Part shown: piece by piece, positions 1 to 12,118 of the stretch
Position numbering within the stretch: position 1 is the stretch's first letter
Layout of the letters: each line of letters begins with the position of its first letter
Assembly (NCBI GenBank): GCA_950022295.1
Contig: OX465600.1
Span: forward strand, 30,107,282 to 30,171,281
From: Bromus sterilis
Taxonomy: Eukaryota; Streptophyta; Magnoliopsida; Poales; Poaceae
Direction: 5' to 3'
Length of the DNA stretch: 64,000 nt
Position numbers and translations under genes: made by a program
The notes under the pieces: generated by a model
What the model was told of the DNA's origin: nothing
What the model saw: the letters and a program-made list of their open reading frames with translations, nothing else
Database searches by the model: none

Positions 1-1141
1 GTTCATACGGGTACCGGAAGTAGTTCCGGGGATTTATGAAATAGTTCATAAGGGCACCAGAAGTAGTTTTGGGTATTTAAGGATATGTCCGGATCACTCT
101 GGAGTAGTCCCAGGTGGTTCCGGAACATATGAGAATGGTACTGCGGAAGTCCTGGATCAACCGGAATAGTTTCCGGATAATCACTAGGCGTCCCGACAAC
201 CTTCGCGGTCATCGGGTGGCTTAAACTGTAACTCGGATGGTCTTGAAAACTATCCAGATGGCTCCGGAACGTCCGACAACGGTCTCGAAAGGTCCTGGAA
301 GTACTCCAGAAGTGTCCGGAATGTCCCGAAACGGTCCCGGTATGTCCCGGAAGGTCTTGGAAGCTTCTAGAAGGTCATGGAAGGTTCCGGAAGGTTCCAG
401 GCAGTACCACCCACTCCCCTGCGCCCCTGGCCTTGGGGGGCAAGCCACCTAGGATGCCCTGGACGGCCAGGAGGTGGGGGCGCACCAAGGAAAGGGGAAT
501 CCTCCTCCAGGTGGAATTACCAAATCCCATTATGGCAGGTTTCCGGTGGGAAGGTGTGGGAAGGTTTGGAAGGCTTGGGAGTCCAAGTTGGACTCCCAAT
601 CCTCCTTGGGCTGCGCCCTAGGCCTCCTGGCCACCTATATAAGGTGAGCCAGGGGGAGGGGGAGAACTACACAACTTGTCCCAAAGGCCTATGCGCCACC
701 CTCCCTCCTCTAAACCCCGTTGCTCCACAATTAGACCCCGGTTTAGACGTTGTTCTAGATCGGAATCCGTTAGGGTTTTCTCCCTCTAGTTTTCTCGGTG
801 GCGTTCACCTCTGGATGGCGGAGCGCTGCTGGATTGCTGCTACGGGATGTGTGGATACTAATGGAGGGGTCGTACCTTCGACCCTTCTTCGAGGAGCTTG
901 TTCGTGGGACTTGCCCGTGAGACTAGATCGCGGGACGGTTCGAGGGATCGATATCCTCGCGGTTGGGAGGTCATTGAAATTCCTAGCTGCGGGGATCTGC
1001 ACCGAAGGTCTTCACCAACTCTACTTCCGCTACATCGGTTGGTGAGCCATGACCTAAAACCTTGTATGCAATCTTCTTGGATGATCTTGGGTTCTTGATT
1101 CGTAGGCCGAAATTTTTTGTTTTCTACTACGTTTCCCAACA
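1..1141 (+). repeat. 3' portion of the 5' LTR of the Angela-type element
   Basis: The segment matches 26919-28060 almost base for base and ends at the LTR/primer-site junction. The first third differs at roughly one site in 25 and the rest at fewer. It carries runs of short TCCGGAA-like inverted words upstream of the TATA box and a GC-rich transcribed part downstream. Open frames here (for example 377-1045) are LTR sequence, not genes. Confidence 0.92.
636..642 (+). promoter_or_regulatory. LTR TATA box (5' LTR)
   Basis: TATATAA lies in the middle of the visible LTR, followed by a CT-rich leader. The same motif occurs at the equivalent place in the 3' LTR (27555-27561). This is the expected pol II promoter of the element. 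Confidence 0.7.
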
Positions 1142-1142
1142 G

Positions 1143-1154
1143 TGGTATCAGAGC
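1143..1154 (+). other. Primer binding site, initiator tRNA-Met type
   Basis: TGGTATCAGAGC follows the LTR end after one base. It is the complement of the 3' end of plant initiator tRNA-Met, the usual Copia primer. Confidence 0.93.
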
Positions 1155-2491
1155 GATCCTTGATTAGATGCATGTTTAGGTCTAGATCATATGTGTGATA
1201 TGAGGCATTGATTTTCTTGTTGCTTCCCTGTCATGTGATTTTTTCTATGCTTGATGGCAAGTTGAGGTTTTGATACAAGGATTGAGTTTTCCATCGATCC
1301 CTCTATGCTGCTTTCAGTATGCTGGTTGCCTTGATCATGGTCTACATCAAACTCCTTGGATCTCATCTTAATCTCGCAATAGAATATTTAACATGGAGGG
1401 GCTTGTGGATTTTATGAACTCAAATCCACACGGGGGTCACGCGTTGAACGAAGTTTGGCTTGTGGCATTAGTTGATGCACGCACCCCGAACGTTAAACTA
1501 GCAACAATGAAGTATCGTGTTTGGTTTGTATAGGGAACAAAGTTTGCATGTAACCTGCTAATCAACCACGATAAAATTTGCAACAACCCGTGTAGATAGC
1601 GATCTAACTTGTTTTTGCAGAGTATGCATGTGATGTGGTATAGCCTTCAAGATTTGCAATGTGTTTGTATGAGATGCTATATGATGTAATATTTATTCGC
1701 GACCTGCGTGTCGTGGTACGACATGATGACCGGAGTCATATGATTGTCATTAAATTATGGTCTGCGTGCCAGAACTGTTTATTAGCTCGAGGCAAAGCAA
1801 TAGATAGATGCAAGGTGATGATCTACGATGCAGAGGTGGACCCCGACGCACATGCCGGAAGCCGTGGTGATGTTCCCGGCGCCAAGGACAAAGTTGGTGG
1901 ACACGGTGACTTCAACCACGACGACGTGAAGACAATGAAGACTTCACGAAGCAAAGGGCTATACTATATCACATAAATTTATGAACTGCCTGTGATGTTT
2001 ATCCCTTTGATGCACCCTTGTTTGATGCGCGGTAGCCGTATTTTATTAGGGTGATCTCTCGCAAAACAATATCAAGTTGATAGTGTTCTTCCAACTGTAG
2101 CACCGTCTATACTATGTTTCACATCGGAGCAGGTCATGTCACATCCGTGCACACGGTGTGACGCATAAAAGGCGGGTGTGTTAAGAACACACTGCAATTA
2201 CACTTGGTTGTCTTGACGGTTTGGATAAAAGTTTGCTACCGGAACACGCCCATCGAAAGATGAACAAGAATCACCTTTGGCGTGATTGGCAAGTTGGCCT
2301 ACCGGTCCAGTCTAAGTCATCAGTGATGTCACATCAATGGCGGACGATTGGGTTGGATCTTGAATCACTCCAACATCAATTACGAGAGATATTGATCTGA
2401 GTGGGAGCGCACTAAGTAATTAAATTGATTAATCACAAGTGCGACTTAATTATGAACAAAGTGTTAGTATTTTCATTATCGTTGTAGAATA
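1155..2491 (+). other. Untranslated leader of the Angela-type element
   Basis: This runs from the primer site to the probable gag start. It has no long frame apart from a 105-codon stretch at 1659-1976 with no recognisable domain. The long leader is typical of Angela/BARE elements. I see no gene here. Confidence 0.6.
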
Positions 2492-5154
2492 ATGGCTCGC
2501 GTTACCACCTTCCCAATTGATTTTGATTAACTGTATTATCTGGTAAAAACTTTACAATTGGTACCATATTGTAAGGACTGTCCTCAATAGTGTCGAGAAG
2601 GAGCTTGTCCTATCGCAAATTTTTTATGCTCTCCAGCTGATGCTATGGATGATGTGACTTACGTCCATAATCCGAAATGCTAGAATTCCACCACAGCTAA
2701 GTGCATTGTCTTCACCACCATGAAACCCGAACTTCGAAACGTTTGGGATAGTTATGTTATATTCATGGAACTGAAAAATTGTTTTTAGTAGTAAGACAAT
2801 TAATGTTGGATATAAGATATCTAGTACAATGTATGATTGTAAGCATTAGTGAAATGTTCACTGTGCTCTAAACAAAACTGATAAGTGTGGGATCCAGAAG
2901 AACACTGATCATATGATGATGAGGATTAAGGGAAAGGAAGTTCCATAGGGTGTTAGTAAGACTTACACGCCGGAAAGTCCATGGCCTGCTCCACCCTTGA
3001 TCATGTGTGATCTTCTGTGAGTAGGAGTGACATTGGAAATAGAACTATGATACGTATAAAGGCAAAACGAAAGAAGACTGGAATAACCAGCTCAGAAATG
3101 AAAGTCATACGGAGTTATAGATGAATTCATTGTTGGTCAAGAGATGTAATTCTTGGGAATCATGATTAAGCAGTTAATTGTGGATTCTGTATATTATGAT
3201 TAAACTGTTGATCACCGGAATATCACATCGATTGCATATTGTTGCAACTTGATGCAAGAAATACTATGTCCTTTATGACTAGCTAATGATGAGTTTTGAC
3301 ACGCTCAGGAACACGGTAAAAGGTTTACTATACCGTGTGTTGACTCTATGATTATCTTCATAATTCATTTTAGAGATGAGTAAATTGTTACTACACTTTA
3401 GCCTTGTTGCAAAACATCATTTTGAATCATGTTTGTTGCAAGAGAGTTGTTCAAAGCTATGAACGACGTAAAGGCCATACTTCCATTATGAATAGGTTGT
3501 ATGTTATGAATCTTGATAATAATACTAAACATCCATAACACTGACGCTAAACGTCGCAAAACTGACAGAAATACCACATAGATGTGGCACTGCCGTTTAT
3601 CACAAGTGACATAACATGCATGAAGAATTTCCATAAGTGATGGACTTTCGAGTCATATGATTAGGAATCACTTGACGCTTGCGATCTTTGTCTCGAAGTA
3701 ATGTGACTAAAACACCGTTGATAGGCCATACATGAACGGGCAACTAAACCATTGGTAACCATACATGATGATGTGTGTAGTCCAATAAGTGTAGTTGTGT
3801 GCAGTGGATTCCCTATCTTCACTCATGAGTTGAAGTAGATATGTGGATATCTGTTCAATAGAGACATACGTCTGAAATCTTTGAAATGTTCAAGGCATTT
3901 TAGAGTGAAATAGAAATTCATTGTAACAAGAAAATAAAGCTTCTGCAAATTAGACTGTACAAAGTAATATTTGAGTTACAAGTTTAGCGAACGTCTGATG
4001 AGTTGTGAAGAACTGTCATAACTTGCGTCTCCCGGAACATCACTATGAGTAAAGTGTTCGAGAGATGTAATCAAGCCATGTATGACACGGTAAGATCAAA
4101 TATGACGTTTACCAATTTTCCATTATACTTATTAAAGTTATGCGTTAGTGACTACGGCTTTTACACTGAAAAGAGCACCATCAAATCTGTTGAAATGACA
4201 CCATATTAGATATGATATGGAAATGATAAAACCATATTGTCTTTTCTTAAAATTTGGGAGTATGAGACATATGTTTGACATACTCAAAACACCAAATCAG
4301 ATAAGTGCTACTTTGTGAAGGTTATTCCAAAAGGTTTGGTATTCCTCTATCACTACACAAAAGCAAAACTGTTTGCTGTTAAGAACAATGTGTTTTGAAG
4401 AAAATGGTTTCTTGCAAAAGAGTGAGTGGGAGGACAGTGCAACTTGTTAAAGATTGTTGACTCTTCAAATAAGTGCGCAGCTGAACCACACAGGTTAGAC
4501 AAAACTTGTACAAACATTCATGATATGTAAAACGAGATATTGTTGTTCGACAATGATAAACCTGTGATATACAAAGAAGCGTTGATGGGCCCTGACTCCG
4601 GGATTTGGCTAAATGCCAAATAAATCCGAGATAGTATCCATGGAAGTAAGTCAAGTTTTGAACTTGGTAGACCCTCCGAAAGACTAAAAGTCTGAAGAAT
4701 ATATATATGGATCTATAATTGATTCAGATGAAATTGTTTTATCCATAAAGCTCAACTCGTTGGAAAATTGTTTTCTAGCAAGTTCAAAGGTTGACTACGA
4801 CGAAATAGTTTCAACCGTAGAGATGCTTTAGTCAGTTCGGGTTATATTAGCAATTACTACATATATCATTTATAGGATATGGTAGAATGAACGTCAAAAC
4901 AAAGTTCCTACACGGAAATATGACAAAGGACGTATATGTGATACGACCGGAATGTTTTGTCGATTCAAAGGATGCTAAAATAAATGCAAGCCTTAGATAT
5001 CCAGTGATGGACTAAAGCTAGCACAATGGAGGTGGAATTTTCGTTATGATGAAATTGCCAAAAGAGTTTGTTTTCATCAGGAATAACGAAGATGCTTGAA
5101 TATTCAAGAAAGTAAGTGGGAGCTGAATAATATTTCTAAAACCTTATGTAGATG
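2492..5154 (+). pseudogene. Decayed Copia gag-pol remnant, gag to RT (Angela-type)
   Basis: The probable gag ATG is at 2492, but an in-frame stop follows within about 15 codons. Copia-like words survive in shifting frames. The integrase-to-RT spacer (GPDS...W) is near 4580-4620, the RT start (VDYDE...) near 4790, the RT block around FVDSKDA near 4970, and KKVSGS near 5110. Stops and frameshifts are so frequent that no frame exceeds about 90 codons on this strand. The Gypsy-like insertion at 5155 cuts the RT at the codons for YVD. The coding decay is far greater than the divergence of the two LTRs, which suggests that the element was already defective when it inserted and was mobilised in trans. 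Confidence 0.75.
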
Positions 5155-5947
5155 TGATGGCTTCTCGCCCCTCGTTGGTTACCCCAAGTGGAAGGTTGAG
5201 ATGCAGCGTAGCGGTAATTTCCCTCAGTAAAGATACCAAGGTTTGTCTCCAGTAGGACTCAACGATAAGTACGATAGGTGGCAACGACGCCAGAAATTAT
5301 TCTGATGCGTGGATTTGTCGTGGACCTGCACAAAACAAATAACTTTGCTCCCAACGAGTTCAGAGGAGTTGTCAATTCCTCCGGCCTTGTCGTTTACAAA
5401 GGATCAAACGCAAGAGATAAAAAAGGTACTAGTAAAAGTAAAAACAAAAAGGTAAATAGTGGGTGTGAACAATGGTATGAAGATGGACCGAAGTCCCGTG
5501 ATTTTCACTAGTGATGTCTCTCTCCCAAAAGACGATAAAAATGCTAGCGAGGTAAACAAATCACAGTTGGGAAATTGACAGGATTATGAAGGCACCGCAA
5601 TGCTAACTATGCTGCAAAGAAAGGAAGGGCTCAAAAGCAATGGGCAGTACGCCAAGGTAAGTAGACCGAAATCCATCTGCATCTACTACGAATCATCCAC
5701 CTTGAGATATCTATCCAGAACATCTCGCTGGTATTAAGTTGCGAATCCCACCCAAAGTGTAAACTCAAAGCAACAGACAACTGCATTAAAAGAACTTTGC
5801 GTAAAGTAAACAATTCTTGCACCAATAGGCACAATCACCGTTGTTTTATCCCTGGTGGCAACAACACATCCCAAAACAGAACATGGCAAAGTCACACAAA
5901 ACATGCATGGAGCAAGCAGAAATTATAGATACGTTTGGGACGTATCA
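5155..5947 (-). repeat. 3' LTR of Gypsy-like element 1, internally deleted
   Basis: It matches the right LTR from its outer edge to about 5872 and again over the last 65 bases. It lacks about 850 bp that are present in the right LTR (roughly 10057-10905). The missing part contains the promoter-proximal GC-rich half of the LTR. Confidence 0.88.
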
Positions 5948-8900
5948 ACATCCCCAAGCTTAATTCCTGCTCGTCCTCGAGTAGGTAAATGATAACAAGC
6001 ATAATTTCTGTGGTGAAATGCCACACAACCAAATAAGGACTGTTAAGTAAAGCAATCAAAGCATGCAATTCAATTCAAGTCTTAACAGGCAAGAGTCTAT
6101 ATTGGCATTAACACAAGCAACAAAAGAACAAAAGGTGCAAGAGCTCTTGCTGTCCGTGACTCGAATGTCTCCAGATGGTGTTTGCGTGCAAGCAAGGGAC
6201 TGGGAAGAAAGAGAAAAAAAAGGTTGTTGAGAACAACTATCTACTAAAGTTTCACACTTAGTCTCCTTTGGATTCTTATCTGGACTCGTCCCCAGACCAC
6301 TAGCCAGGTACAAGTCAAACTGATCCACTCCCTTTCGATATTTTGAGCACTCATGCAATGGATGAGCGTGAGCAAGAAAGTTGACACCTAAAAGGCGAAA
6401 CAGAATGAAGAGGTGGAGGAGGAAGACAAAAAGGTGTGTGAAAGGCTCACATCAATGAGGACAATCATAGGCGAGAGAAGGCCATATGATAGATATGATG
6501 TGAGGAGTAGGGATTTCCATACAACGGATCCACATGTGAGCTAAAAGCTCTCTAATGGAACTAGTGGGGGTACATCTAACTTGCTTGCTCAAGAAGACCT
6601 AGAGCTCGTTTGAGGAGGCTCATCATTGGAATATACAAGCCAAGTTCTATAGTGTAAAAGTTCCCCACGTAGCTATATGCATGATGATAATCTCTATGGA
6701 GTACAAGGGATAGAAGATGAAGTACTAGTGTGGATCTCTCAAAAGGAATAGTAGTATGCCCCCTTCTCTCTTTTTATTTTTCTTTTTCTCTTTTTCTCTT
6801 TTTTTTTGGTGGCCTCAATGGCTCTTTCTATTTAACTCTCATTTGTCCTCTTTGGGATCTTTTGATTTTGTCCTCTTTGGGATCTTTTCCTCACTTTAGG
6901 GGCAATACTCTATATTTTACAAGAATATAGGAGATCTTTCACACTTTACAAAGGTACTCACAAAAAGAAAATGTAACTAATCATGATGAAAATGTATGCC
7001 TCTGTCAGGATAGCAGGATATGCAATGATACTAGCGCGTCATGTAGCAATGATTAGGGCAAGGCCCAACTAGCATGCGGCTCATCGATCAAGCAAGTAGC
7101 ATGTATGACATGAGGATCAAGTCATGAGAGGGTGGATGTTGCATGGCAATGTATCTCGGAAAGGCTATGGAAATGCCTTGTAGGTAGGTATGGTGGCTGT
7201 TTTGAGGAAAGATATAATGAGGCTTATGATGACAGAGCGTATCATGCCAAGGGTTTGGATGCACCGACGAAGTATGCGCCAACTCTCGAGGTGAGAAAGG
7301 GCAATGCACGGTACCGAAGAGGCTAGAAAAAGTATGGGTACGTGGAAGTGTCAACTTTCGAATACTCACATTAGTCTGAAGAACTCATGCACTTATTATC
7401 GGTAACTCTCAATCTAATAGGAGGTTCACAAAGAGACAGGTACCCCGAGGAGGAGTGTATGGGGGTTTGGTTATCCTTGCGCATCCTCGACTCATGGTAT
7501 GTGAGTGTACTCTAATATTCGAACCCTCCAGAGGTTAGTGATCCATCTAGTAGCTAGAGTTATCAACAGGGGTTTTTGGTTTTCGAAAAACACACGGATT
7601 GCCCAAAATACGACATCTATCACTAATAGGCAAGAGCTCTTGACACCAAAAGTTCAAACATTACTCTAGTCAATACCTCAAAACTATTGCAAGTTACTAC
7701 TTCAAAAAGAAAAGCAACTTTAACTACCTACTTTCTAGTCAAGACACATAACTCAGTGCAACAGGCAAACTCTCTAACAAGATAAAACATGCAACCTATA
7801 GAAAGTTCAACCTGAAAAGAAAAGCTCTATAAAAACTAAAGCACTACAGCTAAACAGACCAACAGCTAAGAAAAGAAAAAGAACAACTCACAGCTAAAAG
7901 AAATAAGCATGCAAATCCTATGAGGAGTTCTAGTTCAAGTGGAGCGTGTTTCTCTCCCACACAAAAGAGTAAGTTGGGGTCTAACTTGTTACTATAGCAA
8001 ATAAAGCAAAACAAACCTAGAAAAGTAAAGAGCGAGACGCTCCAAGCAAAGCACATAATGCATGAGGTGATAAAAATATAGTGCAACGAAAGACAGACCG
8101 ATGATTGTTGATGAAGAAGGGGATGCCTCGGGGGCATCCCCAAGCTTAGACGCTTGAGTCTCCTTGAATATTTATTGGGGGTGCACTTGGGCATCCCCAA
8201 GCTTGAGCGCTTGACACTCCTGGATCTTCTTTCATCACCTTCCATCGCGCACTTGAAAACTCCCTTCATACATAACTCATTGTAGGCTGATTAGAGAGGT
8301 TAGTACCCTAATAAAAAAAAATTCCTCTACTGCAAATAAAGATTTCCAGGAAGAGCTACTGTTTCTCTTGCCTTCCCAAAAAAGTTTGCAAAGAAAGAGC
8401 AAGCTTAAGGATTGCAAAACTGCGAAACGAAAAACCGGGGCAGAAGCTGAGAAAAACAGAACAGCAGAGAAAGGGGAATTTTTTCGAGGTACTTCTGCAA
8501 CTCAAATCAAAAAACTTTGAACAGAGGCTAGCAAGCCAATTTTATGGATCACGCTGTCAAAAAAATTCAGATCAAAAAGATAATCTGGTGATTTATCGCG
8601 AATTTTCCCGTCAAGAAGACAGAATCTGTTTCTGGACAGCAAGCTCCAACTTTTGAACTTTCAAGCATTCTGAGGCTAAACTTGGCACAAAGCTTGAAAA
8701 AGAAAGATACAATGATGTTGCTACAGTAGTAAAAATCATCAAGACCACTAAGAACAGAACAAAAACAAAAAGAAAAACCTAAATTCGTTGCGGGCTGCCT
8801 CCCGAAAGCGCTTCTTTAGAGCCATTAGCTAGGCTTAAAGCAGAAGATCAAGTTGCACCTATTGAACCATTACCATGATCATCAAAAAGCTCTTCAATAG

Positions 8901-9309
8901 TGCAACTAGTCTTAATAGGTTTCTCAAATAAAGGACGAATAAAAATGCTTCTTGGAAGAAAATCAAAAGGGGGGAAATCAGTTGGAGTTTCATTAAAATT
9001 AAAGATAGGTGTCTCCTCCAAAGTTTTCACCGTTTCAACTCTCTTGGCAATAGGTGTGCTGATAAAGTCACTATTGTTGTGACTGGTGAAGTCACACAAC
9101 TTAGTGTTTTCATTGGAACCCATAGTAGCAGCAGGTATTTTTGGTATTTTTGATTAGGGACACAAAAGTAAAAACTGAAAGGTAAACTCACAAGACTAAA
9201 AAGCAAAGGTAAAAGATAGCGTGTAACTCCCCTATTTTTGATACAGGAGTCCGACAACGGCGCCAGAAATTGGCGGTTATCAGGACTCGCGTATTTGTAC
9301 TTCCTTTGA
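5948..9309 (-). other. Interior of Gypsy-like element 1, no polyprotein
   Basis: On the - strand the interior ends in a purine-rich tract (AAGCTTGGGGATG) touching the 3' LTR at 5947/5948. It shares many blocks with the interior of the second element at 54319-58000. Examples are the segment after the purine tract, the CCCCAAGCTT-containing blocks near 8140, and a TGCCTCCC block near 8800. The longest credible frame is 8848-9123 (-, 91 codons), which I do not recognise. A T-rich run is present at 6770-6830. No enzyme domain is visible on either strand. Confidence 0.7.
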
Positions 9310-9328
9310 GTCCCCGGCAACGGCGCCA
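9310..9328 (-). other. Primer binding site, tRNA-Asp type
   Basis: The - strand reads TGGCGCCGTTGCCGGGGAC, complementary to the 3' end of plant tRNA-Asp. It is separated from the LTR edge at 9339 by ten bases. Two further PBS-like copies lie near it (9249-9265 and, inside the LTR, 9464-9476). Confidence 0.88.
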
Positions 9329-9338
9329 GAAATTAGCT

Positions 9339-10978
9339 TGATGGCTTCTCGCCCCTCGTTGGTTACCCCAAGTGGAAGGTTGAGATGCAGCGTAGCGGTA
9401 ATTTCCCTCAGTAAAGATACCAAGGTTTGTCTCCAGTAGGACTCAACGATAAGTACGATAGGTGGCAACGGCGCCAGAAATTATTCTGATGCGTGGAGTT
9501 GTCGTGGACCTGCACAAAACAAATAACTTTGCTCCCAACGAGTTCAGAGGAGTTGTCAATTCCTCCGGCCTTGTCGTTTACAAAGGATCAAACGCAAGAG
9601 ATAAAAAAGGTACTAGTAAAAGTAAAAATAGAAAGGTAAATAGTGGGTGTGAACAATGGTATGAAGATGGACCGGAGTCCCGTGATTTTCACTAGTGATG
9701 TCTCTCTCCCAAAAGACGATAAAAATGCTAGCGAGGTAAACAAATCACAGTTGGGCAATTGACAGGATTATGAAGGCACCGCAATGCTAACTATGCTGCA
9801 AAGAAAGGAAGGGATCAAAAGCAATGGGCAGTACGCCAAGGTAAGTAGACCGAAATCCATCTGCATCTACTACGAATCATCCACCTTGAGATATCTATCC
9901 AGAACATCTCGCTGGTATTAAGTTGCGAATCCCACCCAAAGTGTAAACTCAAAGCAACAGACAACTGCATTAAAAGAACTTTGCGTAAAGTAAACAATTC
10001 TTGCACCAATAGGCACAATCACCGTTGTTTTATCCCTGGTGGCAACAACACATCCCCTAGTCTCATGTTTCTGTCACTCAAGCTAGACATCAGGGGGCTG
10101 AACCCACAATCGAGCATAACGCTCTCTCTTGGATTTGCAAGCAAATAACTTGGCCAAAGCAAATACTGCAACGGAGAACATGCAAGAATTTACTCAAGAA
10201 CAAAATATAAAAGGGCAAACCAAATATATTACTCATCACAATCTGAACATAGTCTCATAATCCATCAGATCCCAACAAACTCAGCATAGCAACAGCAGAA
10301 AAATACATAGGTGCCTCGATCATGTGAGGCAGCTCACGAGGTCTCGAAAGTGAAAGCATAAAAGAGGGAGAGGACATCACATAGCTACTGATCACGGACC
10401 CATGGTCCAAGGGGGACTACTCACGGCACATACGGGAGGCGTCCATGGCTATGGATGGTCTCCCGGAGGGGTGATCTTCTTCCGGCAGGGTGCCGGGGCA
10501 GCTTCTCCAGGCAGCCCCGATCTGAAAACGGCGGGGGCAGCGGAACAGAGAGGTTTCCGCAAAAAAGAGTTCTGTTTTAGGGGTTTCTACCCCGAGGGGG
10601 TTATATAGGCGAAGGGGGCGTCGAGGGGCCACCCAGGGCAGCCAGGAGGGTGCCTGGCGCGCCCTAGGGTTGGGGCCGCGCCAGGGACCCTTCTGGCTCC
10701 CTGGTGGTGGTCCCGGCTCTCTCGCTTGGTTATTCCGGAAGCTTCCTGCCCGCTGATTTTTAATATAATTTTTGCGGAATTTTTTGGGCACTTTAATCAG
10801 CCAGAAAACCTGAAAAACAAAAACAGCAGAAAACCAGAAGCTGGCAACTGGGTGCACTGAGTTAGTAGGTTAGTCCAAATTGGTTTAAAAGTGTAATAAA
10901 GTTCAACCAAAACATGGCAAATTCACACAAAACATGCATGGAGCAAGCAGAAATTATAGATACGTTTGGGACGTATCA
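9339..10978 (-). repeat. 5' LTR of Gypsy-like element 1 (full length)
   Basis: This 1,640 bp LTR starts TGATACGTCC and ends in ...CATCA on its own strand. A TATATAA box read on the - strand lies near 10600, followed by GC-rich transcribed sequence. The outermost bases form a short inverted repeat (GATACGT...ACGTATC). Related LTRs occur at 52862, 58001 and 63038. Confidence 0.88.
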
Positions 10979-11973
10979 AGATGACATATTGTTGATTAGA
11001 AATGATATAAATTTCTTGACACGAATAAGGACTTTATTGGAAATAGTTTTCAGCTGAAGTACTTGGGCTAATATAGCATTAGTATTGAGCACAATGATCT
11101 ATGTAGATAGTAAGTGTCTGATCATGCTAAAGCCAACATTACATGTTGACATGATACTAAAGTAGTTTAGTATTAATACGCCAAGAAGGATGTTCTTGCC
11201 GAGGTCATGGTGAAAAGTTGTTTGCGGAAATCGGTGTTCATGAACACAGATAAGCAAAACACATGAATTGGATTTCACTCACCTATGTGTTTGGATTAAT
11301 CATGTACACCATAATATGTAAAACGACCAGATATGTCCAGTGCTCCAAAAGGTTGTGAGCAAGATACCAAAGTGATCAATATGTTGATCATTGGACAAAC
11401 AGTGAAAAGTTAAACTTATGATAGATAAGATATGTTTCTCGGAAAATGGAGAGCTCATTGTAACAAGTTACACCAGCTGAATTTTTGATGTAAACAGTTA
11501 CACCAATTTTTGATTTTAATTGGGATTATGTGTTTCACACGTAAGGGTGGCACAGTATGAAGGAACTGTGTTAAGTTAGATACTGTGGCGAATTCTACAA
11601 CAGAGGCTAAGTATGTTGTTGCTTAAAGAAGTAACAAGGGAGGGTATTTTGAATCATCAGTTCATTTATGAACATGGTATGGTTTCCTAGATGCTTGAAG
11701 CTCATGGAACATTGATGAATGATTTCATGACTTATTCTAAAGGAACCAAGGTCCTGCCAAATGATTCAAACATATACAAAGCTAAACTGGTAAAATTAGT
11801 GAATTTTATGATAGCGTGAAAACGTGAAGATATGCAAGATACAAATGGGCCTGAAACGTCAGATCCGATGATGAAGTCTATACCACAAATGAAGCATGTA
11901 TTACACCGGTATGCCATAGGTGTAAAGTGCTCAAGCACTGATAATATTATTGACTCTAGTGCAAGTGGGATAC
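10979..11973 (+). pseudogene. Decayed Copia RT C-terminus and RNase H remnant (Angela-type)
   Basis: The segment resumes exactly at the target-site copy with codons for DDILLI, the other half of the RT YVDD motif. Further on, TTEAKYV-like codons near 11600 mark RNase H. A short purine stretch (GTGGGA) stands before the 3' LTR start at 11974. Stops interrupt every frame. Confidence 0.75.
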
Positions 11974-12118
11974 TGTTGGAAATATGCCCTAGAGGCAATA
12001 ATAAAATGTTATTATATATATTTCCACGTTCGTAGTTAATGTTTATATTTCTATGCTATAATTGCAATGACCCTGACTATGATATTCAGAAGAAAACTCA
12101 CTTGCATGTGTGGAAATG
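11974..12118 (+). repeat. 3' LTR of the Angela-type element, first part
   Basis: It starts TGTTGGAAATATGCCC and is interrupted after 145 bp by the Sirevirus-type element. The last five bases (AAATG, 12114-12118) are the left target-site copy. The LTR resumes at 26164. Confidence 0.9.

Larger units (their letters stand above)
5155..10978 (-). mobile_element. Pol-less Gypsy-like LTR element 1 nested in the Angela RT
   Basis: Direct repeats start TGATGGCTTCTCG on the + strand (5155 and 9339) and end GACGTATCA (5947 and 10978). The flanks are AGATG at 5150-5154 and 10979-10983, a perfect 5 bp target-site duplication. The tRNA-Asp-type primer site (9310-9328) lies beside the right LTR and the purine tract beside the left one, so the element reads on the - strand. 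The 3.4 kb interior has no protease, RT or integrase, so it must be non-autonomous. In the aligned parts of the LTRs I count 7 differences over about 717 bases (1%), which implies a recent insertion. Confidence 0.88.

Noticed and set aside
377..1045. 222-codon frame in the Angela LTR
   Set aside because: It lies wholly in the LTR, spans the TATA box, and is partly repeated at 27230-27826 with a different end. There is no domain.
10402..10857. Frames on both strands in a GC-rich block
   Set aside because: They lie in the GC-rich part of a Gypsy-like LTR. Related LTRs at 53791-54049, 58795-59268 and 63169-63598 give similar unrelated frames.
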